Assembly: GCF_024713975.1 (NCBI RefSeq)
Contig: NC_091111.1
Coordinates: forward strand, 9,854,501 to 9,918,500
DNA length: 64,000 nucleotides
Origin: Paralichthys olivaceus
Lineage: Eukaryota; Chordata; Actinopteri; Pleuronectiformes; Paralichthyidae
Reading direction: 5' to 3'
Shown: in pieces, positions 15,501 through 34,170 of the stretch
Position numbering within the stretch: position 1 is the first letter of the stretch
Layout of the letters: every line of letters begins with the position of its first letter
Made by a program: the position numbers and the translations under genes
Notes under the pieces: model-generated
The model's database searches: none
Told to the model about the DNA's origin: nothing
The model's input: the letters and a program-made list of their open reading frames with translations, nothing else

Positions 15501-17360
15501 TGTTAGCTGGGAGATGAGGAGCCTGCGACTGGAGCTCGAGCCTACGGGCTCTGTAAACATGGATAGCGTGCCATACAGGGGGATCATCTGCAGCCGTCAC
15601 TGCCTTTTCCTCCTTTTCTTTATCTCGTTGCATCTGTCACCAGCAATCAGCCAACGTGGGCATCCACATGTCTACTCGGCTTGTGGCCTCCATTTTTTTT
15701 TTTTGGTCCTCGTCTGTTTCGCTCTGTCTTCCCCCGGGAAAGTTAATTTTGAATCCTGAAACGCTCGATGAGGTTTGTTCTTGTGAGGAGCGTGATTATG
15801 GCACCGCTGATAAAAGAGCAGCAGTGATGATAACTTTTATGATTACAGCCAGAAGAGGCAATCAAAAAAGAAAAAGGCAGTTTCTGGGTGATCACACAGC
15901 CGCTCTCACATCTTTTCACAGGCTTTCGTTTTCTTTGTATTTTTTGTTCGAGTTGATGGAAGATTTCTTTGGGTGACCCAGGACGCAGCCCCCCACCCCC
16001 CACCGGTCGTACCCACTTGCCATCACTATCAACAAACAAACACACAAACAAACACGCTGAACAATGACAATTGTAAGTAACGCATACAAACCTCCAACCC
16101 CCCCCCCAGAAATTTCCATCTAAACCTTCTCAAAGAAGAGAGATTTTAATTTATTTACATTTTGTTGCACCTCAACAGAAATAAAACACTTGTGGAATAA
16201 CTGGATTATAAGTGGAGTAGTATAGTAGATATAGTTCCTGAAAATGATTAATGAACTACGTTGATTATTTATTAGTAGTTTGAGACATCGATGAAGCAAA
16301 CCAGCCAAAGTTATATCAAGATAAAAAAACAGTCAATAATTATCACGATAAATGTCACATTATTATTTCAGTTTAGTTTAAAGACAGATTTTTGCTCCTG
16401 AGTGAAGATGGTATAAACTCTTCTTCATGGACAGACAATGACAAAGATTTGATAAACAGCTCCTTGCCCTGTTTACACAATGTAAAATCAATATATTGAT
16501 ATATTCGACTTTTGTTGTTTTGCTATTGATGAAATCTATATTCCGATAATTATATATAATTTGTTGCGCAGCCCTAGTTAATTTACAATTTTGGTTTTGC
16601 ACTGCTCGTCCAATAAAATATGCAACTTAAACTTAACCTTGGGCTCAATGAAAGTGAAATGAGATTTAATTAATATTTTTTGTAGATTCCATGATAAATA
16701 GAGAAAATCATTACTGATCAATATATTAATCAATGATTAAAATAAAATCATCAACAGTGTAGAGCTGCAAGAACTAGAAAATACCTTGAACTGTAATTTT
16801 ATGCAAATATTTGAATAAGTGTAAGTCAAAGGGAGATAAATGTCGTGAATGTTTATGGCGCAGAGGTGCATCATTGTTCCTCTGAACGAAACAATGAGAC
16901 AGTAAATCATAATGAATGAAGAACAAATACTGTAAAAACATAAATAGAAAATGATGATATCGATAAGTTGTGTCTTGTAACACTTTTTGATTTTTGTATT
17001 AAACTTAAATCTCACACTAGTCTCCTGCGTGAGAGATGCTTGCTGGAGTTTACACAGATGTGTCAGGCATGGTTACAATCACAAGCAACACAATCACACA
17101 CTAACACACAGGAATACAGAATATCTGAAGTATATTATGAGACAAATGTGACGTTAACACACAAAGACCCAACATCAGGCATCACAGAGAAGCTGTCAGT
17201 CATCAATACTGAACCTTCCACACTCGACATCCGTTTACACCTGAGACACTGGCTCAGGTGAAATCTCCCATCATCCCCTGTGGAGTCAACGAGAGAGGAC
17301 TTACTCTGTGTCAGAGTGGTAGGTGAAGCACTCTGGGAGGTAGAGGTCGACTAAATCCAT
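3519..17360 (-). CDS. esrrg: estrogen-related receptor, gamma-like (partial; 3' exons outside window)
   Basis: Orphan nuclear receptor, a constitutive transcription factor binding AGGTCA-type half sites. Coding exons in transcript order: 17360-17305, 12351-12097, 11965-11808, 11082-10966, 5190-5080, 3701-3519; all junctions are GT-AG and phases agree (880 nt, 293 full codons). Residues 1-24 ([10 protein letters not shown]...) resemble the long ERR-gamma N-terminus, with a second in-frame Met at 24 (12338) matching the shorter isoform start. IKCEPSSP at 37-44 keeps the ERR-gamma phospho-sumoylation motif. First zinc finger Cys127/130/144/147 with P-box EACKA; second finger in the 117-bp exon; the 111-bp exon encodes the C-terminal extension [16 protein letters not shown] followed by [10 protein letters not shown], an ERR-gamma-type sequence. 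The last exon opens the ligand-binding domain and ends at AKHIP(G). The rest of that domain is not in the leftmost 3.5 kb. ERR-delta or a gamma paralogue (esrrga/b) are alternatives; the ERR family is certain. Confidence 0.93.
4091..4480. mobile_element. hAT-like MITE, about 390 bp
   Basis: The ends form imperfect terminal inverted repeats: AAAGGTACAGTGTGTAGAAT on the left and, read in reverse complement from the right end, TAAAAGGTCCAGTGTGTAAG. The interior matches in character a very common teleost non-autonomous element whose ends read AAAGGTCCAGTGTGTA (recognised from memory). It has no coding capacity and sits in the esrrg intron between 3701 and 5080. Confidence 0.75.
5313..5775. repeat. 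degenerate teleost interspersed repeat with (ATCC)n start
   Basis: Begins with four to five CATC/CCAT units. It then runs through phrases typical of an abundant fish repeat: gctggagccaatcccagctg, a segment ending aacatgcaaactccacacag, and a tail of the form gggttgaaccaccaacc...actgagccacag. The middle is interrupted by unrelated AT-rich sequence. Family name not assigned; recognition is from memory of fish genomes. Confidence 0.6.
9130..9505 (+). mobile_element. LINE 3' end remnant
   Basis: Frame at about 9166-9260 reads [20 protein letters not shown] and continues [10 protein letters not shown], the kind of C-terminal tail seen after the reverse-transcriptase domain of fish non-LTR elements. 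It is followed by a T-rich 3' untranslated region and AATAAAATAAA near 9484-9494. Severely 5' truncated and non-functional. Confidence 0.65.
15030..15125. repeat. GAAA-rich simple sequence
   Basis: Imperfect (GAAA)n/(GGAA)n tract, the source of Lys/Arg-rich spurious frames on the plus strand. Confidence 0.85.
16310..16578. mobile_element. AT-rich MITE-like repeat ending in CTAGGGCTGCGC
   Basis: The right end in reverse complement reads CTAGGGCTGCGCAACAAATT and leads into sequence full of ATCG, ATAT and TTATCG motifs. This resembles the short 'gggctgcacgatat' elements common in fish. Related AT-rich segments occur elsewhere in this window (about 33070-33190, 35880-35970, 53963-54045). Confidence 0.5.
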
Positions 17361-17377
17361 GTGCACTCTGCCACCAT
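17305..17377 (-). other. esrrg: esrrg first coding exon with overlapping uORF
   Basis: The main ATG is at 17360-17358 and the exon ends at a GTAAGT donor after 17305. An upstream ATG at 17377-17375 opens a frame of eight codons in another register, whose TAG stop (17353-17351) lies inside the receptor coding sequence. Initiation there would compete with the long-isoform start. The 5' boundary of this exon is not determined; the leader just upstream is purine-rich on the minus strand. Confidence 0.7.
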
Positions 17378-17639
17378 GCTCCGGACAAGAGAGAGAGGTT
17401 GAGTCCGGGGACGTCTGCTTCTGTCTGACTTCTCTCGATCTTCTGTCTGTTCTGCTCCTTCTCCTCTACAGCCTCTGGTTTCTCACTTTCTCTTTCTGAA
17501 TCCAAACTTTGTCTCCATGTACTGCCCTCTCTTCTGCTGTATCAGACGTTCAGCTCCTCTATCTGTCTGTCTTCTTACCACTCACACTTCTCACTAGCAG
17601 CCTCAGGCCAGCTGTTCCTCTTTGAAGTCCTCTTTGTTG

Positions 17640-17770
17640 TGACAAGGGTCTCCCAGCAATGCCCCTGCCCTCATGAATACACAGCCTCACACATTTGAAT
17701 GGCCTTCCTCCCACATGGCTGAGCTGGCAGCTGATTGGCTGCGGCCTGAGCAAATGAGAGGCAGCCTCTC
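17640..17770 (-). promoter_or_regulatory. possible esrrg proximal promoter (CCAAT box, E-box)
   Basis: About 370 bp upstream of the long-isoform ATG, the minus strand carries AGCCAATCAGCTG: an inverted CCAAT box at 17734-17738 and an adjoining CAGCTG E-box at 17728-17733. No clear TATA box was found. Assignment as a promoter is inference from position and motif only. Confidence 0.3.
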
Positions 17771-19899
17771 CCTGGGGCAGGTGGATAATACTGTATGACG
17801 TGAGGATGTGGTAGTTTAACAGGTTTTAGTTCTTAGCACAAGAAAGGAGAAGATGAATTGTCACTTATTAGCAGCTTGTTTTGTCATGTTGTGTCAGATC
17901 ACAAATGAGATTATAAAATGAGACAGGATACATGATCATCTCCCATTATTGACTGGCAACCTGTCCAGAGAGTACTCCACCTCCCTGTATAGATAGTGGA
18001 TAGACGTTACGTTAATTTGTTTGTGGGTGTACAAATGTGTGTTTGTGTGTCTGCTTAGAGAGGGATTGTGGACGATCTGCTGTGGATCTGTCTGTTAAGT
18101 GGATCAGGACGTAGTGACCACAGGTTGCACAGGTCTCAGCTCCAACTCCGACTGTAACTCTCACAGGAGAAAGTAGTGGACTGATTCAGTGAATTACTGT
18201 TTCATGATAAATAATGGTACCGTTTAATACATTTCATGCATACAGAAATCCATTTAAGTTATATTAAATTGAATAATGATTTCAATTAATTTCATGCGAT
18301 CAATAAAAACATATTTTACTTATTTTGAAGCAGTGGCACAGCAGCACTAGCACACGCTCTAAAGCCTACACCAATGAGCTTTAATATCAACACTGAGGTT
18401 AAATTACATTTCTAAACATTGCTCTGGTCTCCTTGTTTTCTGTCGAGCATAGTGCCAGGTACTACTTACTGTGCTTCTAAGTTTGTGTGCACGTGCCTGT
18501 TGTAAACGAAAGGCAAAAAACACCGCATTAGGCACAGGGCCACAGCTGATTAGATCAGATAAATGTAAAAGCTGGAAGTCAGTTAAGGTTAAAAACTTTC
18601 TACAGCCATCAGTCACAAAACACTAAAAACCCTGAGGCCTCAGCGTTATATTCTGGTATATGTGTGAGTGCATGGGATGGAACATTGAATAAATGTTGGT
18701 TATGGTGCAGTATTGTAATTAATACATGTACATTATTGGATCAGGATTAGGTATCCAGTGCTGAATGGAGAATTTACAAAAAGCGGATGTGGAAGATGCT
18801 GTTTCATATGCAAGGTCAGCTAATCCCAGAGATTTAAAAGTGAAAAAAATCAAAACACTGTTAATATATTGTAAATGTTTTATGTTTTTCTCTCCAAATA
18901 TGTAAAATATCCTTCACTGAGCAAAGACAGAGTAGCTGAAAATGCTCCCTGCGTCTTCCAACATATGGCGAAGCAAGAACAATTGTCTTCAGTCGGAAAA
19001 TTCCCCAGATGAATCACAGTTTGAAACCACATATCAGCCGTACACACGTCAAAGGGAGTTTGGTCCTCGAAAAGCCTCTGAGTTTCGGCTACTGTTTTCA
19101 TGTCAGTCTCGCTCCGTCGCTTGCCATGACGTCGTGCTCCGAGCTGACCCCCGGCCTCACCGGCCTCCGCAGGAATGAAATCACCTGCGTTAATCTGCTG
19201 GCCAGATAAAGTGCCAGACAGCAGACTGCATGGAGTGGGCCTTATCTCATTATGCACCAACATGAAACACCCGGCCAGGGGAAACACACACCGAATTAAA
19301 GCGGGCCACATACACACATACTACATGTGCAAACAAACATGGACGCAAGCATGTGCAAACAGAGGAGGGAGCACATATAAAAAAACACAGATAAAGAGTC
19401 AGGTACTTTTATCTCAATCATAAAATACAAAAACCCAGACAGAGTGCTCGTGTCGTATCAAATCGAAAGTTAATGTATCACTTAAAAACATTATCTTCTA
19501 TAAACCATTTAGGAAACTGAATGTTGATGTTAAGAGAAGTGGTTCTTATCTGTGCGAGGCTTTTTATTCATGAAGAGGAAATGTGCGTGTTGCAATTACA
19601 AAAGCGATTAATGATTTTTTATCAATGCTTGATATTTTCCTTGGCACCAGCTGAGCCGTCTTCACACAGCACAACAATAGTGCAGCACACTGGAGTCAGG
19701 CCACGCTGGCGTCAGGTGAAGCACTTGAAGGAAAGAACAGTTTATTTTCTCTGATTATGTCCTGAGGGGAGGTGATATAACTAAAAACTTGAGCTTAATC
19801 GGGTCGAACAATTATCATCAAACGAGTGCAGGATAATAAATTCAGATTCAAGCTGCTGGAGAAGGTTTTTTTTGTGTTAAATAAACGATCAAACTTTTA

Positions 19900-20225
19900 G
19901 CCATGGCTCCAGGAACCGATTACCATAAGATTTGTTGCAGACATTCATGGTGCCCAGAGGATGAGCCCGACTGACTCGTTCTATCATGAAGTTGATGTTT
20001 AGGGTTTTAGGTGAAATGTCGCAGCTATTAAAATGCCCTGAATTTTCTATAACAACCCCTCAAAGCATTTTACATCACAGTTTACATTCACTCATTCATG
20101 CACACACCCCTACAGCATGTGCTACACCTAGCGTTTTGTTCTAACACACATCCAAATCACACGTGGGGTCGACATGTGGACTGGAAAAGCCAGGAATCAA
20201 ACGCACGATCCTTCCGCTTAATGGA
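19900..20225. repeat. teleost interspersed repeat fragments
   Basis: The segment around 19930-20035 contains cattcatggtgcccagagga and gaaatgtcgcagctattaaa. The segment 20071-20225 contains cacacgtggggtcgacatgt and caggaatcaaacgcacgatc. Both phrases belong to abundant fish repeats recognised from memory. No open frame of interest. Confidence 0.5.
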
Positions 20226-20412
20226 CAACCTGCCACAACTGTCCCTGGATATGGCATGTCAATTTTTATTCTTTTATTTATTTTCTTCCAACAGCTCAAA
20301 ACTCAACTATGTTCCATTCATACTGATATAAAGCAGACGTCTTTCCTTGGTAAGTGCAGTTCTATTATTAATCTTCTGTTGTTCAATGAATAAACTACGT
20401 ATCTAATTTACT

Positions 20413-20413
20413 G

Positions 20414-20454
<41 letters not shown>

Positions 20455-20455
20455 G
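20413..20455. repeat. (AT)n microsatellite
   Basis: Nearly pure AT dinucleotide tract, 43 bp, with one interruption. Confidence 0.95.
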
Positions 20456-20843
20456 TGGTAGGATGTGGTATGGCACTAATAATGTAATTTATAGCAGATA
20501 TATTGTGTCTGTATATATGACAATCAATAGGTAACGAGAAATGCAAAAGTTATGGCAATTTAAAAAAAAGAAATGAAATCATCAAAAGCACAGAAACACC
20601 CAAAAATAGCAGACTGTAACTCAATACACAAGAAGACCACATGAACCAAAACAAGACGATGAGATCCAGAAACGAGTTAAATGCAGCAAATGAAACCGAA
20701 CACACGAGGCTACGGTTAAACATCAAAACTATTTTTACACTGTCGAGGCCGAACTGAAGACAGGAGTTCAATAACACAGCACCCAGCTGCTGCCAGCTAT
20801 TGACCCAACACCAGATGCATCCAGTTTTCTCTGAAGACAAGAG

Positions 20844-20878
<35 letters not shown>

Positions 20879-20999
20879 CACCCCTTTTCCTCTACAGTCC
20901 CCTAAACTCATAGCCACCCAATCTCATCCTCTGGGGGACAGCTGTCGAATTGACTTCCAAAACTGGACAGTCACTCTGTAACTCCAACCCCACTCCACC

Positions 21000-21000
<1 letters not shown>

Positions 21001-21074
<74 letters not shown>

Positions 21075-21092
21075 AAACACACACACACACAC
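21001..21092. repeat. (CA)n microsatellite, about 90 bp
   Basis: Long, nearly pure CA run with short interruptions near its right end. A (TG)n run at 20848-20877 lies 125 bp to the left in opposite strand polarity. Confidence 0.95.
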
Positions 21093-21530
21093 TAGCATCA
21101 GTCCTCAGCTCTGGTGAGTGTAATCTGCTTAGTTTATGCCTGACTCCCAGTCATCCATCAATTACTGAGACAGAGGGAAAGGCTATTGACACTGTGTGCA
21201 AACACCATTGTCTCGCTGCGCCGACACACACACCCTCTCAGACACATAAATGGGTTACAAAAGGGGGGAGAAAGAGAGGGAAGCAGCAGGGAGAGAAAGA
21301 GAAGAAGATGGAGATATGGCAAGATAGAAACCAAGATCTCTAATGATATAGAAATAGTGAAATCTTCAGTCTGAATGTTTTACAGTTTGATGTGGTAAAT
21401 ACTGCAGATGGATGGGACGGAAATGATGCATACAATGATGGACTGACAGATGAGCACTCGGAACAGGATCGGTTTCATTCCATCGATCTGTGGCGCACTG
21501 TGCAGGGATCAGAGGTCACACTCACTCACA

Positions 21531-21566
<36 letters not shown>

Positions 21567-22422
21567 CATGCCAGAAACCTTAGAAATCCTGTGGGAGAAG
21601 CTCAAAGCAACATAACCATAGAAATGTCACTAAGAGACACTGGGACCTGCTGCTGCTGCGGCTGCTCCTCAGCGGGTCAATGGTCATCAAATGGTTTTCA
21701 CTTATCTTTAGACTCTACAGTCCCACAGGGGAGGAAGTGTGTCAGGGGAAACGTATACGCACAGGAAAGGCTTTCAGGCGAGCACGGTTTCATTACAACT
21801 AATTTGGGATCATTTTATGACTATTGGAGACTAAAACTGAGCAATGGCCGCCTCCCGGTTTACATAGTTTAATAACATGCCTGCATTGCCCCCTAGTGGA
21901 GGAATTTGTCTGGCATCCACAGCAGGTTTCCACAAAGACTTGAACTCACAGGTTTGATAAGGGCTGACTAAGGACTCTGATGGAACTACAGTTTGAACAG
22001 TTTAAAAAGAGTGTTGGAGCGTGTTTGGTTCTCTAGTGCCGTCGTCTTCTGCGGAAAAAGTTCTTAATGTGATTGTGAAGCCAAGCCTGTCCTAACATTA
22101 GAACGTGTTTAACCACAGAGGCAGCCCATTGTATTCTGGTCGACGTCTGCTTTCAGACATTAGCCTCAGTTCACAGAGCTCTAGATGATCTGAACAGGAG
22201 GGTTATTACCAGTAACCAACATTTTCTCTTTACCAAACTCATATGTTTGCACTTTATTGACCTGGCTCCATCATTCTGTTTCGTGATGTTGTAATTCTTG
22301 TCTAAGGATCTCTGTCGCTTTCTCCATTTTTATTTTGGACCTAACTGCAGCAGTTTATGTTAATAGACCCAAATAAGGAATTTTCCTTCTCTGCTGCTTT
22401 AATAATTCATTCAGTACGTTGC

Positions 22423-22665
22423 AGTGGTCCTTAACCTTTTAAGCTTGTGACCCTTTACATTGAAGTAGTCTGGAGATTTATAAGATTTACTCTGTAAACT
22501 TTGCAAATGTTTCATTTAAATCAAACAGTTTTAGGTCCAAAGACGTAAATATATCCAACATTCTACAAATTAAACAGCTTATTGAAGAAAAAATCATCAT
22601 TGAATTCCTCAAATTTTTCCTGCAACCCTTTGGTTTATGTTGTGTCCCTTGACAATGTGTTGTGA
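22423..22665. mobile_element. possible hAT-type non-autonomous fragment
   Basis: Starts with gcagtggtccttaacctttt followed by aagcttgtgaccc, resembling the CAGTGGTTCCCAACCTTTTTGG-type end of hAT elements. The opposite end is degenerate and no matching terminal repeat was confirmed. Confidence 0.4.
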
Positions 22666-22762
22666 TAATGAATGACTAATCTACCAAATAAAGTAAAAAC
22701 CACCTGAACCAACTACAACAGTAAAATTATCAATCAGAATTAACAATCTAATAAAATAATAT

Positions 22763-22800
<38 letters not shown>

Positions 22801-22905
22801 GCACATGCTAATTCACAAGTGAACCCCCATATACACCTGCTCTTAGACCTCAGGTCAGGAGCCACCAGTATGGGCAAAACAGACACTGAATCCTGGGAGT
22901 CAGCA

Positions 22906-22908
<3 letters not shown>

Positions 22909-22969
<61 letters not shown>
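22909..22969. repeat. (CA)n microsatellite
   Basis: About 30 CA units. An (AT)n tract at 22765-22795 lies 110 bp to the left. Confidence 0.95.
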
Positions 22970-22971
<2 letters not shown>

Positions 22972-23980
22972 TCTACTTATCACATAACTCTTTTATCTCC
23001 ACAGGTGGTACATTTAGTCCTCTGACTGTCTTTCAGCATGTCTGTCAACACACATACACAAAAAAAACTACCCTGTCATGTTGGTTTTAGAAAGAAAGTC
23101 CACCTCAGCGTTGTTGCGTTCACATTCTAGCTTTCTTGTTATCTCCCCGTCCATCCAGCCCCCCCCCTGACGTGGCCTAACACATTCTGTCAGCAGCTCC
23201 ACAGGTGAGCCGGTCTCATCTCCCGAAACCATCCCCACACCACGTAGAGAGCCAAACACCAATTCTCATCTGTCTTTCTCCGACTCCTTCTCCTCCCTCT
23301 TTTCTCTCTGTGTCCTTCTTTTTGTCTTTCATGGAAATTCTACGTAATAATTCCTTCCCGTCCCTCCTCATCTCATATCATCCTCATATGGCTGCATCCA
23401 GGGGCGTTGTGAGGATTTCCAGGCTTTCAGGCGAGATTTGACAAAAAAAAGGCCCCCTCTTCCTCCTCCTCACAAACTGCCTCATGGCTCCCCTCAACCC
23501 CACCCTTCTCCAGGCTTTAGGGGGGTCCTCTCTCAAGTAACCCCACCCTCGGCCAGTTAGCCACAGCGCGGCACAGTCCAGCGACTCCCGGCTGTGCCGT
23601 GGTACACCAGTCAAAACGTAATTTTCTGCAAGATTACACATGATAATGAGTCGCTTTGGAGGGTTGCCATAAACGATGACTTCCAATTATAGATGCATAA
23701 CTATCGATCTGTCAACAGAAGCTGAGGTGAAGGAGAGTGGAGCGAGGAGAGCGGCGGCCGAGCTGCAGAGATGTACAGTAATGTTGTGTTTACTGACATC
23801 TTTGTACAGCACACACACACACACAAAGAAACTGGACGCTGCTGCGGACAAACTGAGAAATTGCTGAACTGCTCGCAAAGTCCCAAATATAGGTTCGAAA
23901 GCAAGTATCGATGGCAGCCAATAAAAACCTGACAGATGAGTTCACCTGGGAGCAGAGCAGACCTCTACCTGGTCAGGAAC

Positions 23981-24012
<32 letters not shown>

Positions 24013-24156
24013 CTCTGTTTCCATTCAAACACAACACTGGACTGTTTCGAAGCAGACAGCAACAAAAGCACATCAGTCCATTTGCTGCAATTAAGAGAAA
24101 AAACCCTGCGTCTACTTCTCCCCATTCTCTTGTCTTCTTGCTTTAGCTCAGTACTC

Positions 24157-24310
24157 ACGGTCAGTTTCATCCACTGGCTGCTGCTCCTCCGCTCTACAGC
24201 TGCAGTCAGTCAGTCAGTCAGTCTCAAGGACAAACGCTCCAGCTCTCCTTGCCTCCGGTCTCTGTAGCTCAGCGATGCAGCAGCAGCATCTCACACACAC
24301 ACACACTCAT
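24157..24310 (-). other. candidate 5' untranslated exon or promoter patch
   Basis: On the minus strand a consensus donor (GTGAGTACTGAGC, just below 24157) follows a GC-richer segment that contains a (CAGT)n run at about 24203-24224 and no long coding frame. It could be an untranslated first exon of esrrg from an alternative promoter. There is no transcript evidence. Confidence 0.2.
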
Positions 24311-26084
24311 ATACACACACACACATTCCCCCCTTTCTCTCTCTCCTCCTCTCAGCATCTCACTCTGATCCAGTGCTGAGTTTACTCACCTGCCTGCCTG
24401 GCTTCACTCGCATGGGAGTCCTGAGAGAGAGTGTCAGACAGAAAAAAAGTGTGTCTAAGAGAAAGGGGTGGTGGGGGGTGTTTGTGTGTGTGTGTGTGGA
24501 GGACACGGCCAGCATTCCCTCACAAGCAGAGGGAGGTGGTGAGTTGAAGGGAGCGTAGAGGACACATGGATACAGAGGAGGGTTTTCTATTGCAGCCTTG
24601 CAAGGATGGGAGAAATAGGGAGAATAAAGGGGAGGGAGGGGGAGGTAGAGAGAGAGAGGGAGAGAGAGAGAGCAACATATTTCAGTGTTGTTGAGTCAGC
24701 ACATGGATGTGATGCATGTGTTGACGGAGTTGTTTAAAGGGCATGTTCTTATGAACAGTTGTGGCTAAAAGCTTTTCTTTAAGACAGACACGAGTGTGAG
24801 TGTGAGTGTGTGTGTGTGTGTGTGGTGTCCCAGAAGCACCCAGACCAGAGTTCTCCTGGTTTGTCGTTGGTTTAATGGATGGGTGTCAGGTGAACAGGAG
24901 GCTGGAAATGAAACCAGCTTCATTCACACTGAACATGAAAATGTACTTCAACAGGTTCATTTTACAGTATTTTGTTTCAGAGTGAAAAATCAGACTGACA
25001 GGAAATTATGATCGACCAATAGCAAACCAGAGTGAGTTCCTGACATTTAACTCAATGAAAATTGCAGCATATGACCGTATTTGATATTGTTAAAATATTG
25101 GTAAATAACAAAGAAGGGAAAGATTTGTCTATGGTTATTCAGGAACAGTCCTAACAGCTTATTTTTCAGCTGTAGAATATAACGCTGTATAAGTATTTTG
25201 ATGAAAAATATAAATTTTGGATATTTAAAGAATCCAAAAGGTTTAAGGTAATATTGATTTCATTCTAATAAACAGAGATGGTAAATTTAAGTCATTTCCT
25301 TATCCAAAACATTCGAGAAATAAAAACATGAAATTATTTTTTTCTTAATGTAAACCTGATTGTGCTGTATTTCCATCTTTGTCACTAAGAACATTAAACT
25401 ATTATTTAATCCTCAGTAGTCAATAACCCATATCTAATAACTTCCTCTATTAAGGCTGTATGACCTTGTAGCCTGAGAGACAAAACCCAGGGCAAAAATC
25501 TACTCAACTCACTGCTACTCATTTGGCTACAGATCTATTTCATGGCTGTATTTATTTCATCACGCTCACGTCCTCGTACAGATTGTGGTGTTGTTGTAGG
25601 TGGCGATTACTGAAAGACCTGAGCCACCATTATTGTTATTAAGTCAGGTTGTCCTATATGACAAGTCAACGTGTCTGCTGTGAAAAGAAGATGAGAAAAT
25701 CAACATATTTACTCAGATCAGTGATGGAGTCTGGACACTTGTAACCAACATACTAACCAAACTGAAATGTGCTGGGGACAGAAATACGATCTCGGTAAAA
25801 CAAATTATCAAATGAGTCATTGACCATGATCCAAAATAACAGGATTAGCCACAGAGGACAATTAAAACCAAAATGTTTATGCAGTTTCCAGGTTTAAAAG
25901 CCAACATGAATAGAAGAAAAGAATACTGCTTCAGTGCAATTTCCTGTATAATTTCTCACTTATATTTCACTATTTTTCTGGAAATCAATGTCTCAGCTCG
26001 GCTTGAATCTATTTCACATCACTATTCAGAACATTTAATGATGGCAAGCCAATATGCAAACTAAACTCAGGCAACCTTGACCTC

Positions 26085-26245
26085 TGACGACCTAACTTTA
26101 GTCGGTTCATTCTTGAGTCCAAATTACTTTGTAATTAATTTGAAAGGACTCCCTGTCGAAGTTCCTTTGAAATCAAAGAGACAAGGGAAAACTGTTTTGC
26201 AAGGTCACAGCGACCTTAACCTTCATTAAAATCTGAAACCTTCTT
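26085..26245. repeat. teleost interspersed repeat with AAGGTCA-like motifs
   Basis: Contains ccttgacctctgacgaccta, a segment 'ttgagtccaaatta', and gcaaggtcacagcgacctta. These are characteristic of a dispersed fish repeat in which internal units alternate 'aaggtcacagtgacctt' with AT-rich text. Related sequence occurs in gnpat intron 5. Confidence 0.5.
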
Positions 26246-27202
26246 TTTTACCAATTTTGAATAAACACACTGTTGTGTTGTGTTCTTGGTATCATGTTCA
26301 TGAGAAGGAGACATACAACACGGAAAGACGTTCTGTTGCTGACAAAAGACATAAAAAAAGATAACTCAAATCGTGCTTCCTCTATTGCTTTAATCATATT
26401 TAGGTCCTTCGAATCCACAGTTATTTTAATTTCCATCTGATTAATGAAAACTACATTTTGCACTCATCCACAGTCCTGACAAAAGGTATAATAATCAAGC
26501 AAAACAAGTAAAACACCTATGAACCGTGGTTATGTAGGGTCCTTCAATGTGTCATTCAATATGCCATTTTGTCAAATTCTGCAGAAACTGCAATAAGCTA
26601 TGTTTATTCAATCTCTGATAGAAACATTGAGATTCTTAACCTGATTGTTATACAACCATTTTGATGAACAGTATGTGTAACGTCACTGAGTATGGCCGTG
26701 GTAGGATAATACTGCAGGCTCAGTACAACAGTCAGGACATTCCCCCTCAACCCCAGATATGATTTCCTTATACACATCAGCAGAAACCTGCAGCAGAAAC
26801 AGCTGCACATGCTTACAGAGAACTGTGTTTTTGATTTATATCTTTTCTTGTTTTGGGGATAGTTAAAAAAAATCTGATGACCTCCATTAAATGAACTATA
26901 AAATTGACAGGGAAACACACATCCATACAGTGTAGCCTAACTTCATCACAATAAAAGCAGCCTAAATCTCGAGGTATGACCTTCTCAAACAGTCTGATTC
27001 CAAAATTCTCCCAGAATATATGGAAAGAGCCATTTTCACTAACTGATACCACTGACAGAAAACAGACAGCTCTATCACCACAGCTGCTCTCTGTCAATGG
27101 TGAACAACACCCCGAGTCTGAGGCCTGTAACGCTGGCGTCTGAGGTAACAGGGCGGAGGCAGTGTGCCAGCTTAACACACCAACAATGAGGCATCAACGT
27201 CA

Positions 27203-27208
27203 TTTATT
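27203..27208 (-). terminator. gpatch2 polyadenylation signal
   Basis: AATAAA on the minus strand, 306 nt beyond the gpatch2 stop codon and the nearest candidate downstream. Inferred from motif and distance. Confidence 0.55.
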
Positions 27209-27513
27209 TCTTCCTACGTAGAGTTTTCTTGACAGGATGTGTTTGCAAGAAGTTTTTTCTCCAGCTCAGCTGCAGTCTTTCACGTTCACACGCTTCTTGC
27301 AGTTTCCCCAATATGGGAAAGTTTCTCTTTCAGCTCAGACTGTTTCTTGGACAAGCCTCACTCCTGCTCTTCTGACTCACATCTGGATTATTCTGGACCT
27401 CTTTTTTTTAAATGTTCATCAGCCTGAGCAGCAGTTCATCTCTGTCTCTACTTGTGGCTCTTGGAACGTCTCGTCCCAGTCTCCTTCAGGTTCAGCATCC
27501 AGACACCGGATGT

Positions 27514-33988
<6,475 letters not shown>

Positions 33989-34170
33989 TAAAGCCTCCAA
34001 GTGCCGGGAACCTTTAGCCAGAAACAACGGACAGACAGCGACACACCGCCGAACACATCCTGACACAAATGCTCTCGATCAGCGGCTGCACGGATCAATA
34101 CGCGACAGGAGGAGGACACCGTGAAGGCACCGTGCTGCCTTTAGGGGCCGCAGAGAAAAAGTACAACTGG
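33989..34170 (-). promoter_or_regulatory. gpatch2 5' leader and CpG-rich promoter region
   Basis: The 180 bp upstream of the gpatch2 ATG is richer in CpG than its surroundings (ccgccg, atcagcgg, tacgcgac) and lacks a TATA box, as expected of a housekeeping promoter. The transcription start was not located. Confidence 0.4.

Larger units (their letters stand above)
12352..17304. other. esrrg first coding intron, 5 kb
   Basis: Intron between the long-isoform start exon and the exon carrying Met24. It contains a poly-C run at 13197-13212, purine-rich simple sequence at 14960-15230 and an AT-rich MITE-like repeat at 16310-16578. No other exon was found. Confidence 0.65.
17771..27200. other. esrrg-gpatch2 intergenic region
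   Basis: About 9.4 kb between the first esrrg coding exon and the gpatch2 3' end. It holds repeats and microsatellites (listed separately) plus a GC-richer patch at about 23.9-24.7 kb. No coding exon of a third gene is supported. As both flanking genes run leftward, this is the upstream region of esrrg. Confidence 0.6.

Noticed and set aside
26195..26222. AAGGTCA-type half sites as an ERR/nuclear receptor response element
   Set aside because: They lie in a dispersed repeat whose consensus carries such text; no reason to assign regulatory function here.
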